From Pseudomonadota bacterium (GTDB lineage: Bacteria; Myxococcota_A; UBA9160; SZUA-336): a stretch of DNA of 64,000 nucleotides. The position numbers and the translations under genes were made by a program. The number at the start of each line of letters is the position of its first letter. Position 1 is the stretch's first letter. Shown here one piece after another: positions 9,007 to 18,140 of the stretch. The DNA is taken from assembly GCA_003247575.1 (NCBI GenBank), contig QJZC01000009.1, positions 1-64,000 on the forward strand. Direction: 5' to 3'. The notes beneath the pieces were generated by a model. That model worked only from the letters and a program-made list of their open reading frames with translations. It made no database searches and was not told where the DNA came from.

Positions 9007-9327
9007 TCAGGAAATTCCCGCCTGGGTCCGCGCCGCCTGGGCGGCCGCCTCCTCGGCTTCGGGAATCTTCCCCTGCCGCTGCAGGAAGCGCGACAGGCTG
9101 GTGAGGTAGAGCGGCTCGCTGGGCTCGATCTCGATCGCGCGCCGGATCGCCTCGATCGCCAGGTCGAGATCCCCACGCCGACCATACGCCTCCGACAGGG
9201 CTTGATAGGCCAGGCTGTACTCGGGATTCGTCTCGATCACCTCCAGGTACGCCGCGATGGCGCCGTCCACATCTCCCTCGGCGAACAGGCGAAACGCGTC
9301 CTTGTACATCGAAACCACGTCCGTCAT
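9007..9327 (-). CDS. Small TPR-repeat protein
   Basis: This 106-residue protein consists almost entirely of tetratricopeptide-type helical pairs. The pattern A(Y/F)..(L/Y)G....A...(L/I)..A.....P recurs about every 34 residues (for example EVIETNPEYSLAYQALSEAYGRRGDLDLAIEAI in shorter pieces). No signal peptide is present, so it is probably a cytoplasmic adaptor. It is the first gene of the minus operon leading to the PHP protein and ltaE, and it is divergent from the sigma-54 activator at 9417, sharing an 89-base promoter gap. Confidence 0.82.
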   Translation of the reverse strand: MTDVVSMYKDAFRLFAEGDVDGAIAAYLEVIETNPEYSLAYQALSEAYGRRGDLDLAIEAIRRAIEIEPSEPLYLTSLSRFLQRQGKIPEAEEAAAQAARTQAGIS

Positions 9328-9416
9328 GCATCCCTCCCTGCGAGAACTGGCCCTATGGTAGCCCGCCCGCGATCCGATGCCGCCCCAAGCGGCGCTGAAG
9401 TAGCTAAAGTCCCGCC

Positions 9417-10988
9417 ATGCAGCGATTTCTGAGTGAGCCGGAGCAGCAGACCCTCGGGGTCATCCTCAAGGTCGCCGACCTGAACCCCTTCGCACTGGAT
9501 ACACGTGCCGCGCTGGAGCGGGAGGCGCTCGAGCGCGCAGCGCTCACAGCCGTCGAACGCCCCTCGGCCGTACAGCCGCCCGAAGCCGACGAGTCCGTCG
9601 TGCGCGCGTATCTGCGCCAGGTCGCGGAGCGGCTCGCCGATACACTGCGCGGGCGACTCGGCGCGGGCACGCGCGCGACGCCCAGCGAGCTCGAGGGGTA
9701 TCACTCGCTCGTCCGATACGTGCTCTATGAACGCTATCAGACGGTCTTCCTGTCGCTGATCGAACGCGGCGAACGCGGAGAGCCGACGACCATTCGTATT
9801 CCCGAGTACCGGAACTACCGTCGCGACCTCGCTCACTACCTGGAGCTTCCCGACGTCAGCTTCCCCGGTGCGGTGCCCGCTGCGCAGCTCTTCGCATGGG
9901 GCTTCCAGATCCGGCGCGCCTACTTCCACACGTTCCGCCAGATCTACGGCGCGTCGAAGCCGGCCGCGCGGCTGCGAGCCACTGTGTGGCAGTCGATCTT
10001 TACTCACGACATCGATCGCTACCGCCGAGCGCTCTACTTGCGCATGGGCGACATCACGACCTTGATCCTCGGCGAGTCCGGCAGCGGCAAGGAGCTCGTG
10101 GCACGCGCGATCGGACGCTCCCGCTACGTTCCGTTCGATGAAGAGCGACTGACGTTCACGCATGACGCCGCGGCCGAGTTCTATCCGGTGAACCTCTCGG
10201 CGCTGTCCTCCAACCTGATCGAGTCTGAGCTCTTCGGCCATCGGCGCGGTGCGTTCACGGGTGCACACGCCGACCATGCCGGCTGGCTCGAGGTCTGCGC
10301 CAAGGTAGGTACGGTCTTTCTCGACGAGATCGGTGAGCTCGATGAGCCGCTTCAGGTCAAGTTGCTGCGCGTGCTGCAGGAAAGGCGCTTCTACCGCGTG
10401 GGAGATACGCAGGAGCGCGCCTTCACAGGCAAGATCGTCGCTGCAACGAATCGGAACCTGCCGGAAGAGATCGCGCGCGGGCGCTTTCGAGCGGACTTCT
10501 ACTACCGACTGTGTGCAGACGTGATCCACGCGCCGAGTCTTCGAGAACAGCTCGCTGACGCGCCCGAAGACCTGCCCCGACTCGTGCACGTCCTCTGCAC
10601 CAAGATCGTGGGCGAGGCGGAAGCCGATGGTCTGACACGCGAGGTGACGCGCTGGATCGAGGAGCGGCTAGGGCCGGAGTATGCGTGGCCGGGCAACGTG
10701 CGCGAGCTCGAGCAGTGCGTGCGGAACATCCTCGTACGCGGCGAGTACCGCCCCGAGGGAAGCCGCATGCAGCCGGGCCGCGAGCTCCTGAATCAGCTCC
10801 AAGCAGGAGCCCTGAGCGCAGATGCGATCCTGCGTCACTACTGCACGCTCGTCTATGCACGCACTGGAAGCTACGAAGAAGCAGCGCGCCGGCTCGGCCT
10901 CGACCGACGCACCGTCAAGGCCCGTATCGACGCAGAGCAGCTGGAACGCCTGCAACGCGACCAGCCCCGGGACGCACCACCGGCTTAG
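9417..10988 (+). CDS. Sigma-54-dependent transcriptional activator with uncharacterised N-terminal domain
   Basis: This 523-residue bacterial enhancer-binding protein has a complete sigma-54 AAA+ domain. Walker A is GESGSGKE (219-226), the sigma-54-contacting loop is GAFTGA (278-283), Walker B is VFLDEIGEL (300-308), and the arginine-rich sensor II region is [10 protein letters not shown]. The C-terminus is a Fis-type helix-turn-helix ([16 protein letters not shown]). The first roughly 200 residues match neither a receiver, GAF, PAS nor ACT domain by eye, so the input signal is unknown. An insert of about 20 residues separates Walker A from the following strand. It is divergent from the TPR-PHP-ltaE operon, which is one possible target. 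Confidence 0.9.
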   Translation: MQRFLSEPEQQTLGVILKVADLNPFALDTRAALEREALERAALTAVERPSAVQPPEADESVVRAYLRQVAERLADTLRGRLGAGTRATPSELEGYHSLVRYVLYERYQTVFLSLIERGERGEPTTIRIPEYRNYRRDLAHYLELPDVSFPGAVPAAQLFAWGFQIRRAYFHTFRQIYGASKPAARLRATVWQSIFTHDIDRYRRALYLRMGDITTLILGESGSGKELVARAIGRSRYVPFDEERLTFTHDAAAEFYPVNLSALSSNLIESELFGHRRGAFTGAHADHAGWLEVCAKVGTVFLDEIGELDEPLQVKLLRVLQERRFYRVGDTQERAFTGKIVAATNRNLPEEIARGRFRADFYYRLCADVIHAPSLREQLADAPEDLPRLVHVLCTKIVGEAEADGLTREVTRWIEERLGPEYAWPGNVRELEQCVRNILVRGEYRPEGSRMQPGRELLNQLQAGALSADAILRHYCTLVYARTGSYEEAARRLGLDRRTVKARIDAEQLERLQRDQPRDAPPA

Positions 10989-11030
10989 CTTGCGCAGGCA
11001 GGTCCCGAGGGACAACGAGACGACGAGGGA

Positions 11031-11630
11031 CTAGATCTCCCCTTTGCGCAGGCGCTTTCGGAGCGTCTCGATCTGCTCGGGGACATTGGAGAGAAATGGA
11101 TGCACCTCGAGCGCACGCTCGAACCAGCGCATCGCCGGCGCATCGGCGCCGAGCTCGCTGTAGATCAGGCCCATGCCGGAGAGCGCGGCAAAGTGGCGCG
11201 GCTCGAGTCGAAGCACCTCTTCCACGTCTCGGATGGAGCCTTCGTAGTTCTGCATCTGGTAGTAGGCCGTCGCCCGCTTGTTCCATCCTTCGGCGAAGTT
11301 GCGATCGCGGTCGATGATGCGCGAGAAGAGCTCCACCGCACGCAGGAGCTCCCCTCGGTCCAGTGCCTGGCTCCCCTCGCGCATCAGCTCATTCAAGCTC
11401 TCGTCGTTCGGCGTGTTCCAGATCGCCCAGATATCGCGGGTGGCTGCCGCCGCGACCTGCGGCGTCTCGGCGCTGCGAAGCTGCTCGAAGAGGTCATCCA
11501 GCCGCGGGTCTCGCTGATCTGCCAAACAGGCAGCCGGCGACCAGGCGAAGAGGACCAGCAATGCAGCGCCACAGACGAGCTTGCGTGCGAGCAGGCCTAG
11601 GTCGGCACACCGCCAGGAGAATGCACTCAT
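11031..11630 (-). CDS. Exported TPR-repeat protein
   Basis: This 199-residue protein has a signal sequence (about 1-37; the end SPAACLAD could be processed at a lipobox at C35 or by signal peptidase I). At least three TPR motifs follow from about residue 85 to 185, including A.G.......A......I..D.....W.KRA and the next unit with LEPRHFAALSGMG. It convergently faces the sigma-54 activator gene, with 42 bases between stops. Homologues of this kind are periplasmic scaffolds of unknown partners. Confidence 0.82.
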   Translation of the reverse strand: MSAFSWRCADLGLLARKLVCGAALLVLFAWSPAACLADQRDPRLDDLFEQLRSAETPQVAAAATRDIWAIWNTPNDESLNELMREGSQALDRGELLRAVELFSRIIDRDRNFAEGWNKRATAYYQMQNYEGSIRDVEEVLRLEPRHFAALSGMGLIYSELGADAPAMRWFERALEVHPFLSNVPEQIETLRKRLRKGEI

Positions 11631-11719
11631 GCACTACACCTTAGATGCCCGACTCCCCGTCTGACAAGCGCAGCGGCGCGGCTGCCGTCAGCGGGGGCAA
11701 AAGGCGCTAAGCTGGCGGA

Positions 11720-12388
11720 GTGAGTTTCCAACCGTTCCCAGATCCCCCCCCGGAGCGCCCGCTCGAGGTTCTCGACCAATGGCTTTCGGAGGCCATCGAC
11801 AGCTTGGGATCCGATCACCGCAATCCGACGGCGATGACCTTGGCCACGTGCGGTGCCGACCAGGTGCCAGACGCCCGCATCGTCCTGTGCCGGGGCTTCG
11901 ACGCGACGCGCGGAGTCCTCACCTACTTCACGGACCGCTCGAGCGCCAAGGGTCGCCAGCTGCAGGAAAATCCGCGCGCCGCCGTGGTCTTCTACTGGGA
12001 GCCCCTGTATCGACAGGTGCGCATCGTCGGGCCGACCAGCTTCGTACCCGACTCCGTCTCCGACACCTACTTCGCCTCTCGGATGCCGGGAGCGCAGGCA
12101 TCGGCCCTCAGCAGCTTCCAGAGCCAGACCGTCGCCAGTCGGGCCGAGCTCGAGGAACGCCACGCCAAACACATGCGCGCTCTGCAACACGCCGAAGGCA
12201 GCTTGCCGCGCCCGGAGCGATGGGGCGGCTATCACATCTGGATCGAGCGGCTCGAGTTCTGGACCGGGCGCACGGACCGCCTGCACGACCGCATGCTCTA
12301 CGAGCGCTCGCTGGAGCCCGCGTCACCCTCGGGCTCCCCGGGCGAGTTCGAGGCGTCCGGCTGGCGAGTAACCCGGCTGCAGCCCTGA
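11720..12388 (+). CDS. pdxH: Pyridoxamine 5'-phosphate oxidase
   Basis: This 222-residue FMN flavoprotein oxidises pyridoxamine or pyridoxine 5'-phosphate to pyridoxal 5'-phosphate. Landmarks are the FMN-contacting stretch RIVLCRGFD, the block TYFTDRSSAKGRQL, the strand AAVVFYWEPLYRQVRIVG, and the C-terminal signature W(x)GGYHIWIERLEFW...RLHDRMLY that defines PdxH. The start is GTG 11720; no better start exists in the conserved region. Length is typical. It is followed on the same strand by a metallophosphoesterase gene 182 bases away. Confidence 0.95.
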   Translation: MSFQPFPDPPPERPLEVLDQWLSEAIDSLGSDHRNPTAMTLATCGADQVPDARIVLCRGFDATRGVLTYFTDRSSAKGRQLQENPRAAVVFYWEPLYRQVRIVGPTSFVPDSVSDTYFASRMPGAQASALSSFQSQTVASRAELEERHAKHMRALQHAEGSLPRPERWGGYHIWIERLEFWTGRTDRLHDRMLYERSLEPASPSGSPGEFEASGWRVTRLQP

Positions 12389-12570
12389 CCTCCTCGCCGG
12401 TCGCTGGCGGAGTCGGCGCCCGGGCGACATCGCTGGCGCCAGCGGACGGTGGAGTTGCCCCCTTTTCCATGCGCCCCGAGCGCGCGCCGATACCTTTCTC
12501 CGGCTATGAGAGCGCTCCCGGGAGTACCGGACACTCCAGCTCGACGATCTACCGAAGGGACCACCAGCAG

Positions 12571-13767
12571 ATGCTCACCCGGCGCTCACTGCTGAAGATG
12601 CTCCCCTGGGGACTGATCGCGCTCGCCTCCTCGAGCGAGCTGTTCCTGCTGGACTGGGCACTCTTGGCGACGAATGGACCCTCGCTGACTCTGGGCGGAG
12701 CCGCCGGCGCGCTACTCGGCATGCTGTGCTTCCACGTCGCGTGGACCTTGCTGGCGCGACGTCTGCACGAGCGTCCCTCGCCGTCTCGGGTCTTCGGGAT
12801 CGAGGGCTTGCTGTTCTCGCTCGGGATCGTCTTCAGTGGCGGTCTGGTCGGTCTCGTCTTCGTGGGCGTGCATCTCCTCGGAGCCTGGCTTCCCGAGCTC
12901 CCGAAGGATCAATGGCTGCTCATCGGGGGAGCGATGGCGCTCGCGACGGGAGTGGGCGCGCTCGTCTACAGCATGACCTTCGGCCAGGCACGCCTCGCGC
13001 TGGAGCAGATCGATGCCCCGATGCGCGACCTGGATCCGCGACTGCAGGGAGTGCGCGTCGCGCACATCAGCGACCTGCACATCGGCAGGCACATGCGCGC
13101 CGCGGCTCTGCGGCGCTTCGTCGACCGGGTCAACGCAACACAGCCGGATCTGATCGTGATCACGGGCGACATCTTCGACTTCGATTCAAGCTACATCGAG
13201 GAAGGCTGCCGCGAGCTCGCGAAGCTGTCAGCACCGCATGGCACGTTCGCGATCCTCGGCAACCACGACGTCTATACGGGAGCCGACGCGGTGGCGCGCG
13301 GATTGGCCAGCCTGACCTCGATCCAGCTCTTGCGCGATGGCTGCTGCCGCCTCGAGATCGCGGGAGCCGCGCTCTGGATGGTCGGAATCGAGGACGGCGG
13401 CGAGAGTATGGCGGACCGTGGCATCGAGAGCCCCGTTCTCGAGAGTCTGGCACGCGACGTACCGCGCGAAGCGGATCAGATCCTGCTCGTGCACCGGCCG
13501 AACTACCTGCCCCAGATCGCGCGCCTCGGGTTTCCGCTCGCGCTGGCGGGACACACGCACGGCGGCCAGGTCTCCCTGCCGCCGCCGATCCACCACTGGA
13601 ACGTTGCCCGGCTGCTGACTCCCTGGACGCGCGGTCTCTTCGAACTCGGAGCGACACGCCTCTACGTCAATCGGGGCCTGGGCGTAGGAGGACTCGCGAT
13701 CCGCTGGAACTGTGTTCGCGAGATCGCCGTGCTCACCTTGGTCGATGCAACGGACGCGCTCGAGTGA
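12571..13767 (+). CDS. Membrane-anchored metallophosphoesterase (YkuE-like)
   Basis: This 398-residue protein has an N-terminal membrane region of about four helices (residues 12-135) and then a calcineurin-like phosphoesterase domain. Dinuclear-metal motifs are complete: HISDLHIG, VITGDIFDF, LGNHDVY, and AGHTHGGQV. This arrangement is typical of YkuE-type enzymes, which hydrolyse phospholipid-type phosphodiesters at the membrane. I chose ATG 12571 with GAAGGGA upstream; an in-frame ATG at 12469 is possible, and the open frame back to 11779 overlaps pdxH and is not coding. Confidence 0.9.
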   Translation: MLTRRSLLKMLPWGLIALASSSELFLLDWALLATNGPSLTLGGAAGALLGMLCFHVAWTLLARRLHERPSPSRVFGIEGLLFSLGIVFSGGLVGLVFVGVHLLGAWLPELPKDQWLLIGGAMALATGVGALVYSMTFGQARLALEQIDAPMRDLDPRLQGVRVAHISDLHIGRHMRAAALRRFVDRVNATQPDLIVITGDIFDFDSSYIEEGCRELAKLSAPHGTFAILGNHDVYTGADAVARGLASLTSIQLLRDGCCRLEIAGAALWMVGIEDGGESMADRGIESPVLESLARDVPREADQILLVHRPNYLPQIARLGFPLALAGHTHGGQVSLPPPIHHWNVARLLTPWTRGLFELGATRLYVNRGLGVGGLAIRWNCVREIAVLTLVDATDALE

Positions 13768-13892
13768 GCGCCGGAGCTGCGCACCCCTCGGTTGGTCGAT
13801 GCGCATGCGAGCGGTAGACTTCGCCGCCTTGGCTGGGTGAGGAAGCCTGCTCGATCCAGAGAGAATCATCCAACACCCGCGGAGTCGTCTAT

Positions 13893-15590
13893 ATGGTGCA
13901 ACGTCGCGTTACGATCCTTCTCGCTCTCGTCATCGCGGGCGCGATCGCCTACTCGCTGCTTTCCTCGGGACCCCAGGTTCCCGAACGCAGCGTGCTTGCC
14001 ATCGAGCTCTCGGGAGACCTACCCGATGCGCCGGTGACCGGGCTCGCCGCCCAGCTGCGCGGCGGTGGGGGGCTGGCCCTCCCGACCCTGCAACTGCAGC
14101 TCGACAAGGCCGCGCGCGACGAACGCATCGAAGGGGTCCTGCTGCACATCCGGGGGCTCCAACTCGGCTTGGGCCGACGCCGTGAGCTTCACGACATGAT
14201 CGCGCGGGTGCGCGACTCGGGGAAGCAGGTCGTCGCGCTGATCGATATGGAGCGGATCAACTCCTCGACCGAGGCGTACGTCGCCGCTGCCGCCTCGAAG
14301 GTGTACGTCGTGCCCGGCTTCATGGGACCGGTGACGGGGATCGCGGGCGAGGTCCTTCTCCTCGGCGGGCTGCTGGAACGGGTCGGCGTCGATCTCGAAT
14401 ACGAGCGCATCGGCGCCTACAAGTCCGCTCCCGAATCCTACGCGGCGACAGAGCTCAGCGCCCCGGCCCGCGAGATGTACGCAGAGATTATGGACGGCCT
14501 CTTCGCCGACTTCATCGAGGTGATCGCCGCGGGTCGGAAGCTCTCCCCCGAGCGGGTGCGCGAGCTGGTTTCGCAAGGCCCGAGCACCGGCTCGGAGTGG
14601 GTCGAAGCGGGCATCGCGGACGGAATCAGCAGCCGCAGCGACGTGCTCGAGATGGCCGGCTTCGAGGACGCGAAGGAGCTCGAGCTCTCCGACTACATGA
14701 ACGTGGATGCGCGCGCGCTCGGGCTGCGAGACGGGGCTCCCATCGCGCTCGTCTTTGGCGAGGGCGCGATCGTCACCGGCGGCGGGGCGACGGGCTTCAG
14801 CGCCGACCGGATCAGCAAGGCGATCGATCGAGCGAGTGAGGACGAGAGCATCCGCGCGATCGTCTTGCGCGTGAACTCGCCCGGCGGATCGCCGCTCGCC
14901 TCGGACCAGGTCTGGCGTTCCGTGCGGGCGGCGCGCGAGAACAAGCCCGTGGTCGTGTCGATGAGCGACACGGCCGCTTCGGGGGGCTATTACGTGGCCA
15001 GCGCTGCCACGTCGGTGGTCGCGCAGCCGACCACGCAGACCGGCTCTATCGGCGTCTTCATCCTACGCCCGTCGATCGGCGAGCTGCTGGAAAAGCTCGG
15101 AGTGAGTGCAGAGCCTTTGCAACGAGGCGAGCTCGCAGGTCTCGGCGGCGCCAGTAGACCGCTCACCGAGCCGCAGCGTTCGCTCCTCGAACGACTGGTC
15201 CGGAGTGCCTATGCCGACTTCCTTGCACGCGTGTCCGAGGGGCGCGAGCTGCCGACCGAGGAGGTCGACAAGGTCGGGCAGGGGCGCGTGTGGCTCGGCT
15301 CTCGTGCGCTGGAGCTCAAGCTGGTCGATCAGCTCGGTGGACTCGACACCGCGATCGAGCTGGCGAAGCAGGCCGCGAAGATCCCCGCAGACGAGGACCC
15401 CGCACGGATCGTGCTGCCTGAGGCGCCGCCGCTGCGCGACCAGCTGCGTCAGCTGATCGGCATGACGGCGGCCCGCGCCCCGTGGCCTCTCGAGTGGGTC
15501 CTCACCCAGCTGCCGAACGAGTGGCGCGGAATCGAAGAAATCCCGCCGGGGATCGTCCAGTTGGTGCCGCACTGGGTGCGACTCCAGTAG
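13893..15590 (+). CDS. sppA: Signal peptide peptidase SppA, 67K type
   Basis: This 565-residue membrane serine protease degrades cleaved signal peptides. One N-terminal membrane helix (about 7-25) is followed by two tandem S49 domains. In this family the catalytic dyad is split between the two domains. Here the lysine is K177 (AYKSAPE) in the first domain and the nucleophile is S363 (AASGGYYVA) in the second. Length and architecture match the E. coli-type tetrameric enzyme. The next gene starts 58 bases downstream on the same strand. Confidence 0.95.
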   Translation: MVQRRVTILLALVIAGAIAYSLLSSGPQVPERSVLAIELSGDLPDAPVTGLAAQLRGGGGLALPTLQLQLDKAARDERIEGVLLHIRGLQLGLGRRRELHDMIARVRDSGKQVVALIDMERINSSTEAYVAAAASKVYVVPGFMGPVTGIAGEVLLLGGLLERVGVDLEYERIGAYKSAPESYAATELSAPAREMYAEIMDGLFADFIEVIAAGRKLSPERVRELVSQGPSTGSEWVEAGIADGISSRSDVLEMAGFEDAKELELSDYMNVDARALGLRDGAPIALVFGEGAIVTGGGATGFSADRISKAIDRASEDESIRAIVLRVNSPGGSPLASDQVWRSVRAARENKPVVVSMSDTAASGGYYVASAATSVVAQPTTQTGSIGVFILRPSIGELLEKLGVSAEPLQRGELAGLGGASRPLTEPQRSLLERLVRSAYADFLARVSEGRELPTEEVDKVGQGRVWLGSRALELKLVDQLGGLDTAIELAKQAAKIPADEDPARIVLPEAPPLRDQLRQLIGMTAARAPWPLEWVLTQLPNEWRGIEEIPPGIVQLVPHWVRLQ

Positions 15591-15648
15591 CTCCGATGCT
15601 CGCCGCGGCTGTTGGGACGGATTCGGGACGAGAGGGTACACTCCACCG

Positions 15649-17190
15649 GTGGCCGGAACGACCTTGGAAATCATGGATACGACCCTGCGGGACGGAGAGC
15701 AGACCCCGCACGTCTCGTATACCCCTTCCGAGAAGGTCCAGCTCGCGCAGCTGCTCCTGCGCGAGGTGCACGTAGATCGGATCGAGATCGCCAGCGCTCA
15801 CGTCTCCGAGGGCGAAGCCGAGGCGGTGCGGCGCATTACCGCCTGGGCGGCCAAGACCAAGAACGAGCAGCGAATCGAGATCCTCGGCTACACCGATGGA
15901 CAGCGAAGCGTCGACTGGATACTCGCCAACGGCGGGCGCGTGATGAACCTGCTCACGAAGGGATCCAGGCTCCACTGCGAGCAGCAGCTCCACCTGGCGC
16001 CGGAGCATCACTTCAAGGCGATTGCCTCGACCATCCGCACGGCACGCAAGCGTGGACTGCGCGTGAACGTCTTTCTCGAAGACTGGTCGAGCGGTGTGCG
16101 AAACAGCTTCGATTACGTATTCGCGCACATCACCAACCTGAAAGGGCTCGGCGTCGATCGAGTCTTTCTACCCGACACGCTCGGTATCCTCTCGCCAGAC
16201 GACACGGAGCGGTACGTCGCGCTGATGACACGCACGTGGCCCGAGCTCCACTTCGAGTTCCATGCACACAACGACTACGGTGTGGCCACGGCCAACTGCC
16301 TGGCCGCGGCTCGGGCAGGTGCGCGCGGACTCCACACGAGCGTCAACAACATGGGGGAGCGCGCGGGCAACGCGAGTCTGGCGCAGGTCGTCGCCGCGCT
16401 CCACGACCTGAGCCCATACAAGACGCGCGTTCGCGAGAAACGACTCGCTTCGATCAGCGAGATGGTCGCCGCGTTCTCAGGCAAGGCTCTCGCGGACAAC
16501 TCCCCGATCGTGGGTCGCGACGTCTTCACTCAAACCGCGGGAATCCACGCCGACGGCGACTCGAAGGCGAATCTGTACGCGAACCGGCTGGTCCCGACCC
16601 GCTTCGGCAGACGTCGCAGTTACGCGCTCGGAAAGCTCGCGGGGAAGGCCTCGCTCGAACAGAACCTGAACGACCTCGGCATCAAGCTCGCGCCCGAGAA
16701 TCGAGACCTGGTGCTGGCACGCATCGTCGAGCTCGGAGACAAGAAGCACACCGTTACCCGCGAGGATCTCCCGCTCATCATCGCCGACGTGCTCGGGACT
16801 CCCGCCGAGCGCAGACTCCGCATCGAGAGCCACGAGTTCCACACGCAGAGCGGCACTCCGCCCCGCGCGCGCGTCTCGCTGTCGTATCGCGGTGAGTCCG
16901 TGCAGGCTGAGGCCACCGGCGATGGAGGCTACGACGCCTTCATGAAGGCCGTCGGGCGAGCCGCGCGCAAGCATGGGCTGAAGCTGCCATCCCTCGAAGA
17001 TTACAAGGTGCGCATTCCACCGGGGGGTCGCTCGGAAGCCCTGGTCGAGACGCGCATCACCTGGCGCCTCGCGCGCAAGGCTCCGCCCTTCGCAACCTTT
17101 GGAGTCGATCCCGATCAGCTCACGGCAGCGGTCATCGCGACCGAAAAGATGCTCAACTGGGTGGCTAATCAAAACAGCGAGGAGGACTGA
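15649..17190 (+). CDS. LeuA/CimA-type alpha-acylmalate synthase with LeuA dimerisation domain
   Basis: This 513-residue enzyme condenses acetyl-CoA with a 2-oxo acid. The HMGL-like TIM barrel begins with the catalytic block EIMDTTLRDGEQTP (about 7-20) and contains the metal-binding HAHNDYG. A C-terminal LeuA allosteric domain spans about residues 400-505. It resembles 2-isopropylmalate and citramalate synthases of about 510 residues, and sequence reading alone cannot separate these. No leuB, leuC or leuD is nearby. I keep GTG 15649 because starting at the internal ATG would remove the first strand of the barrel. Its stop overlaps the start of the next lipoprotein gene by one base. Confidence 0.88.
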   Translation: MAGTTLEIMDTTLRDGEQTPHVSYTPSEKVQLAQLLLREVHVDRIEIASAHVSEGEAEAVRRITAWAAKTKNEQRIEILGYTDGQRSVDWILANGGRVMNLLTKGSRLHCEQQLHLAPEHHFKAIASTIRTARKRGLRVNVFLEDWSSGVRNSFDYVFAHITNLKGLGVDRVFLPDTLGILSPDDTERYVALMTRTWPELHFEFHAHNDYGVATANCLAAARAGARGLHTSVNNMGERAGNASLAQVVAALHDLSPYKTRVREKRLASISEMVAAFSGKALADNSPIVGRDVFTQTAGIHADGDSKANLYANRLVPTRFGRRRSYALGKLAGKASLEQNLNDLGIKLAPENRDLVLARIVELGDKKHTVTREDLPLIIADVLGTPAERRLRIESHEFHTQSGTPPRARVSLSYRGESVQAEATGDGGYDAFMKAVGRAARKHGLKLPSLEDYKVRIPPGGRSEALVETRITWRLARKAPPFATFGVDPDQLTAAVIATEKMLNWVANQNSEED

Positions 17191-18140
17191 TGCGAAGAGG
17201 GCTCCTGCATCGGAGGATAGTTGGAGTCGCTCTCGGACTGGCTCTAGCCTCGGCCGCATGCTCCTCGGCGCCACCCGCAAGCGATCCGCGCTATCGACCG
17301 ACCGAGAGCGTGCTCGAGGTTGCGGCGACCTTGCGGCTGCACATCGACGACGACACGTATCGACGCCAACCCGCACGGGACTTCACGGGCAAGAACATCT
17401 ATCGAGCATCCTTCTCGCGTCTCGAGAGCCTCGAGACCAGCTACGCATCGAAGTTTCGCTCCGGATACCTACAGGACGTGATCTGGTTTGCGATGGCACG
17501 CTCTGCCGAGCGGATGACCGAGTACGAACTGGCCAACAAGCTCTATGCCAAGGTCGCCACCTTGGATTCCGAGCTCGCACAGCCGGCCATGCGAGGCAGC
17601 GAGATCTCTGCGGAACTCGCGCGCGCCATCGTCCTCGAGCCGAAGCCGGAGGCGTCGCCTCAGCAAGCCCTCGACGTGTACGCCAGTCGCTTGGCAATCC
17701 TGGACCAGCTGCTTCCCGAGGTCCGCGGCACACACTTCGAGTTCATCGTACGCGAGGAGCGCGAGCGCGCAGACCACGCGCGTGCACGCTGGTTCGGCGC
17801 ACGCCGGCGCCTCGATCGCTCGCTCGACACGACCGCACTCCAGGCCTATCAGCAGCTCGTCCAGAACCATCCGGAGAGCAAGAACCGAAGCCGAAACCTG
17901 CTCGAGCTGGCAGGATTTTACGAAGAGCTGGCGCGCGACTATGTCGAGCGCTGCCCAGCCATCTCGCTGTGCTTCGACTCGGCGACGTTCGACGAGTACA
18001 CGTTCAGCGCTTCGCGCATCTACGAGTCCGTTTCGCAGCAGGACGGATCGATCGAGAAGATCGAAGCCGCGCGCAAGCTCGAGGCGCTGATCGCTTTCAT
18101 TCTTAGGGTGTACGATGACAAGCTCCCAGCCAGATCCTGA
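17190..18140 (+). CDS. Lipoprotein of unknown function, helical
   Basis: I do not recognise a family. The 316-residue product has a clear lipoprotein signal (hydrophobic run VGVALGLALASAAC, lipidated cysteine about C24). The mature part is almost entirely amphipathic helix, with TPR-like spacing such as YELANKLYAKVATLDSELA and LQAYQQLVQNHPESKNRSRNLLELA. It is translationally coupled to the upstream synthase (1-base overlap), and its end overlaps the next lipoprotein gene by 26 bases. A periplasmic scaffold working with that next lipoprotein is inferred from coupling only. Confidence 0.8.
   Translation: MRRGLLHRRIVGVALGLALASAACSSAPPASDPRYRPTESVLEVAATLRLHIDDDTYRRQPARDFTGKNIYRASFSRLESLETSYASKFRSGYLQDVIWFAMARSAERMTEYELANKLYAKVATLDSELAQPAMRGSEISAELARAIVLEPKPEASPQQALDVYASRLAILDQLLPEVRGTHFEFIVREERERADHARARWFGARRRLDRSLDTTALQAYQQLVQNHPESKNRSRNLLELAGFYEELARDYVERCPAISLCFDSATFDEYTFSASRIYESVSQQDGSIEKIEAARKLEALIAFILRVYDDKLPARS

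Noticed and set aside
9002..9331. N-terminal extension of the PHP protein
   Set aside because: It is in another frame of the TPR gene on the same strand, and the TPR frame gives a recognisable protein.
11779..12570. Open frame extending the metallophosphoesterase upstream through pdxH
   Set aside because: It overlaps pdxH completely in another frame, and its translation is low-complexity arginine/alanine typical of GC-biased shadow frames. A good start exists at 12571.
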